Shown here: piece by piece, positions 4,858 to 6,568 of the stretch
Layout: each line of letters begins with the position of its first letter
Numbering within the stretch: position 1 is the stretch's first letter
Assembly: GCA_913060845.1 (NCBI GenBank)
Contig: CAJXVF010000141.1
Span: 1 to 6,568, forward strand
DNA from: an uncultured Alphaproteobacteria bacterium
GTDB taxonomy: Bacteria > Pseudomonadota > Alphaproteobacteria > Bin95
Direction: 5' to 3'
DNA length: 6,568 nt
Notes under the pieces: generated by a model
The model's input: the letters and a program-made list of their open reading frames with translations, nothing else
Told to the model about the DNA's origin: nothing
Databases searched by the model: none
Translations under genes and position numbers: made by a program

Positions 4858-5610
4858 ATGGCCGACCCGGTCATCACCTACGAATCCAAAGACAACATCG
4901 CCACGATCACCATCAATCGCCCGGAGAAGATGAACGCGCTCTCCAATCAGTTGGTCGTTGAACTCAGGGACGCCTTCCAGCGCCTGCAAGACAGCGATGA
5001 CCGTGCTTGTGTGCTGACAGCGGCTGGTGACAAAGCCTTCTCTGTCGGGGCTGACCTGAAAGACCCGCCGCGTGATCCAAACCTGTGGGAATGCATGCCG
5101 GGTGTGGGCGTCATGCTCGATAAGCCAGTGGTGGCAGCCGTTCATGGCTATTGCGTCGGCGGCGCATTCTGCCTCGTGGAGTTCTCCGATATCGCCGTTG
5201 CTGATGAAACGGCGGATTTCTTCTACCCAGAAGCGCAGATTGGTTTCTGCGGTGGATTGATCGCTGGCCTCGCAGCCCGCATTACCCACAAGCATGCGAT
5301 GGAATTCATGCTGACTGGCGTGCATTACAAAGCCCAGCGCGCTTATGAAGTTGGCATGGTCAATAAGGTGACGCCGAAGGGTGAGCATCTGGCTGCGGCT
5401 TATGAATATGCCCGCATCCTGGCCGATTCCGCCCCGCTCGTCGTGCGCGCACTGAAGCGCTTCACCCGCGATGTGGTGACGGCGCGTGGCCCTTCTGAAC
5501 TTTCAGCACTGGCGCAACGTGAATTGCTTGCGATCTCCCGGTCTGAGGATCAGCAAGAAGGCGGTCGCGCCTTCCGCGAGAAGCGCACACCGCAGTTCAC
5601 TGGCCGATAA
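4858..5610 (+). CDS. Enoyl-CoA hydratase/isomerase (crotonase) family protein
   Basis: This 250-aa cytosolic crotonase-fold protein is expected to act on an acyl-CoA thioester. Family landmarks are TITINRPEKMNALS (16-29), FSVGADL (61-67, first oxyanion-hole NH and CoA contact), HGYCVGGAFCL (96-106, second oxyanion-hole NH around G101/G102), FFYPEAQIG (121-129), and LTGVHYKAQRAYEVGMVNKV (152-171). E125 aligns with rat mitochondrial hydratase E164. The position of E144 is occupied by C105. With only one of the two acid/base glutamates, simple syn-hydration is less certain; isomerase, hydrolase, decarboxylase or another crotonase reaction is possible. The start is ATG at 4858-4860, with AGGAG eight bases upstream; a longer frame to 4756 has no support. 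The CitE-like gene follows after 12 bp, so the two surely share a transcript. Length is normal for the family. Confidence 0.93.
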   Translation: MADPVITYESKDNIATITINRPEKMNALSNQLVVELRDAFQRLQDSDDRACVLTAAGDKAFSVGADLKDPPRDPNLWECMPGVGVMLDKPVVAAVHGYCVGGAFCLVEFSDIAVADETADFFYPEAQIGFCGGLIAGLAARITHKHAMEFMLTGVHYKAQRAYEVGMVNKVTPKGEHLAAAYEYARILADSAPLVVRALKRFTRDVVTARGPSELSALAQRELLAISRSEDQQEGGRAFREKRTPQFTGR

Positions 5611-5622
5611 GGAAGTCTGACC

Positions 5623-6519
5623 ATGGCAAGCAATGCTCCTGTATGGCGCTCGATGATGTTCGTGCCGACCATCAACGAGAAGTTTATCGAAAAAGCACCG
5701 GGCGTCGGCGCGGACGCTGTGATCCTTGATCTTGAGGATTCTATTGCCGCGTCTGCCAAAGAAACGGCGCGTGGGGCTGTTGCGGGTGTGGCTAAGCGGC
5801 TGGCAGATCAGGGCCTCGACGTTACCGTCCGCATTAATCGTCCCTGGCGGCTCGCGGCTCGGGACATCGAAGCGGCGGTGACGCCCGATGTTACGGCTTT
5901 ACTCCTGCCAATGACGGACACGGCGGCGCATGTAAAAGAAGTCGACGCGGTCGTTACGGAGATTGAGGCCGAAAAGGGCATGACCCCCGGCCACACATTC
6001 CTGTTTCCGTTGATCGAAACGGCGGAAGGCCTGCTAAATGCGCGCGAAATTGCCAAAGCCAGCCCACGGATGATGGCGCTGTCGCTAGGCTCTGAAGATT
6101 TCGCACTTTCCATGGGCTCGTCCACCGATACGGACATGCTGCTTGGGCCGAAACAGCACATCGTCGCTTGTGCCAGGGCGGCAGGCGTGGCGCCCATGGG
6201 CTTCATCGGCTCCATCGCTGAATTCCGGGATATTGAGAAGCTGGAAAGCATGATGGGGCTTTCCAAACGCGCTGGGTTCCGGGGCGCATCCTGCATTCAT
6301 CCAAACCAGGTGAAAGTCGCGAATGCCACGTTTGGACCAAGCCCGGAAGAAGTTGAAGAAGCGCGCGAAGTTATCGACGCTTACGATAAAGCTCTGGCCG
6401 CTGGCGAAGGTGCCATCACGGTGCGCGGTAAAATGGTCGATGTGCCGGTTGCAGACCGGATGCGCGCCGTTGTCGAATTTGCAGATGCCATCGCTGCCCG
6501 CCAAGCCCGCAAGGGCTAG
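5623..6519 (+). CDS. HpcH/HpaI aldolase / citrate lyase beta-like (CitE-like) CoA-ester lyase
   Basis: This 298-aa TIM-barrel enzyme is of the CitE/malyl-CoA lyase type. Members cleave or form C-C bonds of acyl-CoAs such as malyl-CoA, citramalyl-CoA or beta-methylmalyl-CoA with Mg2+. Visible motifs are RSMMFVP (9-15, CoA/phosphate-binding start of the barrel), ILDLEDSI (34-41), VRINRP (69-74, R70), PLIETAEGL (129-137, with E132 a probable metal ligand), SLGSEDFALSMG (154-165, with D159 the second metal ligand) and CIHPNQV (224-230). The protein is complete and of family length, and stands without CitD or CitF subunits, so it is a free-standing CitE-like lyase, not part of a citrate lyase complex. 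The start is ATG at 5623-5625 with GGAAG seven bases upstream. It follows the crotonase by 12 bp, suggesting sequential steps on one CoA ester. The exact substrate cannot be read from sequence by eye. Confidence 0.93.
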   Translation: MASNAPVWRSMMFVPTINEKFIEKAPGVGADAVILDLEDSIAASAKETARGAVAGVAKRLADQGLDVTVRINRPWRLAARDIEAAVTPDVTALLLPMTDTAAHVKEVDAVVTEIEAEKGMTPGHTFLFPLIETAEGLLNAREIAKASPRMMALSLGSEDFALSMGSSTDTDMLLGPKQHIVACARAAGVAPMGFIGSIAEFRDIEKLESMMGLSKRAGFRGASCIHPNQVKVANATFGPSPEEVEEAREVIDAYDKALAAGEGAITVRGKMVDVPVADRMRAVVEFADAIAARQARKG

Positions 6520-6521
6520 TT

Positions 6522-6526
6522 GAGGA
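6522..6526 (+). promoter_or_regulatory. Possible ribosome-binding site of a next operon gene beyond the insert
   Basis: GAGGA lies just after the TAG stop of the CitE-like gene and six bases before the genomic sequence gives way to adapter. In this operon each gene is preceded by such a purine run at 7-8 bases from its ATG. A further gene beginning right after the break is likely but unseen. Confidence 0.25.
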
Positions 6527-6532
6527 TAAAGT

Positions 6533-6568
6533 CTGTCTCTTATACACATCTGACGCTGCCGACGAATA
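6533..6568 (-). other. Nextera/Tn5 sequencing adapter, reverse orientation (artefact)
   Basis: Positions 6533-6551 are the reverse complement of the 19-bp Tn5 mosaic end, and 6552-6565 the reverse complement of the read-1 adapter. The final ATA (6566-6568) is the start of the reverse complement of the same index seen at the left end. Genomic sequence stops at 6532. A minus-strand frame starting here translates to the familiar adapter peptide MCIRDR. Confidence 0.98.

Noticed and set aside
4770..4877. 36-residue extension of the MBL-fold protein
   Set aside because: It would overlap the crotonase start. The inner ATG at 4769 has AGGGGGA and matches where the family begins.
4738..5388. 216-codon minus-strand frame opposite the crotonase
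   Set aside because: It is a shadow of the strongly supported crotonase and MBL genes and has no recognisable motif.
6085..6549. 154-codon minus-strand frame beginning MCIRDR
   Set aside because: Its start lies in adapter sequence and the rest is antisense to the CitE-like gene.
1..6568. Terminal inverted repeats of a transposon or integrative element
   Set aside because: The repeats are identical to Nextera adapter with the Tn5 mosaic end and a library index. There is no transposase gene.

Overview
This window is one assembled genomic insert of about 6.5 kb (positions 48-6532) with untrimmed Nextera/Tn5 library adapter at both ends (1-47 and 6533-6568). The moderately high GC content, short spacers between genes and the protein types suggest a proteobacterium, most likely an alphaproteobacterium. 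This is an impression from protein style; no rRNA or marker gene is present to prove it.

Left part (48-2859, all minus strand). Reading along transcription, there is a small secreted protein of unknown function (2859-2443), a class-V-aminotransferase-fold PLP enzyme (2267-972), and an MFS transporter (from 869) whose C-terminus is cut off by the end of the insert. The PLP enzyme and transporter could be one transcription unit (about 100 bp apart). An enzyme/exporter partnership is an inference only. A hairpin with a UUCG tetraloop lies just upstream of the PLP gene.

Middle (2860-3890). A gene-poor, visibly more AT-rich stretch of about 500 bp holds a near-perfect 22-bp inverted repeat. It also holds a candidate structured small RNA ending in a textbook Rho-independent terminator, and the promoter/operator of a DinJ-YafQ (RelBE superfamily) type II toxin-antitoxin operon. 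Antitoxin and toxin overlap by one base (TGATG), and the toxin keeps the YafQ catalytic residues.

Right part (3894-6519). Convergent with the toxin (3 bp between stop codons) is a complete MBL-fold hydrolase of the ETHE1/Blh persulfide-dioxygenase-like group on the minus strand. Diverging from it across 88 bp is a plus-strand operon of a crotonase-fold enzyme and, 12 bp downstream, a CitE-like (HpcH/HpaI) CoA-ester lyase. Acyl-CoA hydration followed by C-C cleavage is a reasonable working idea for the pair. However, the crotonase has Cys where the first catalytic Glu of classical hydratases sits, so its reaction is open. A purine-rich GAGGA just before the insert ends hints that this operon continues.

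No CRISPR array, genuine insertion sequence, complete tRNA or rRNA gene was found. Nothing here is clearly a new multi-gene system. The best leads are the small-RNA locus, the atypical crotonase and the PLP enzyme that lacks the desulfurase cysteine.
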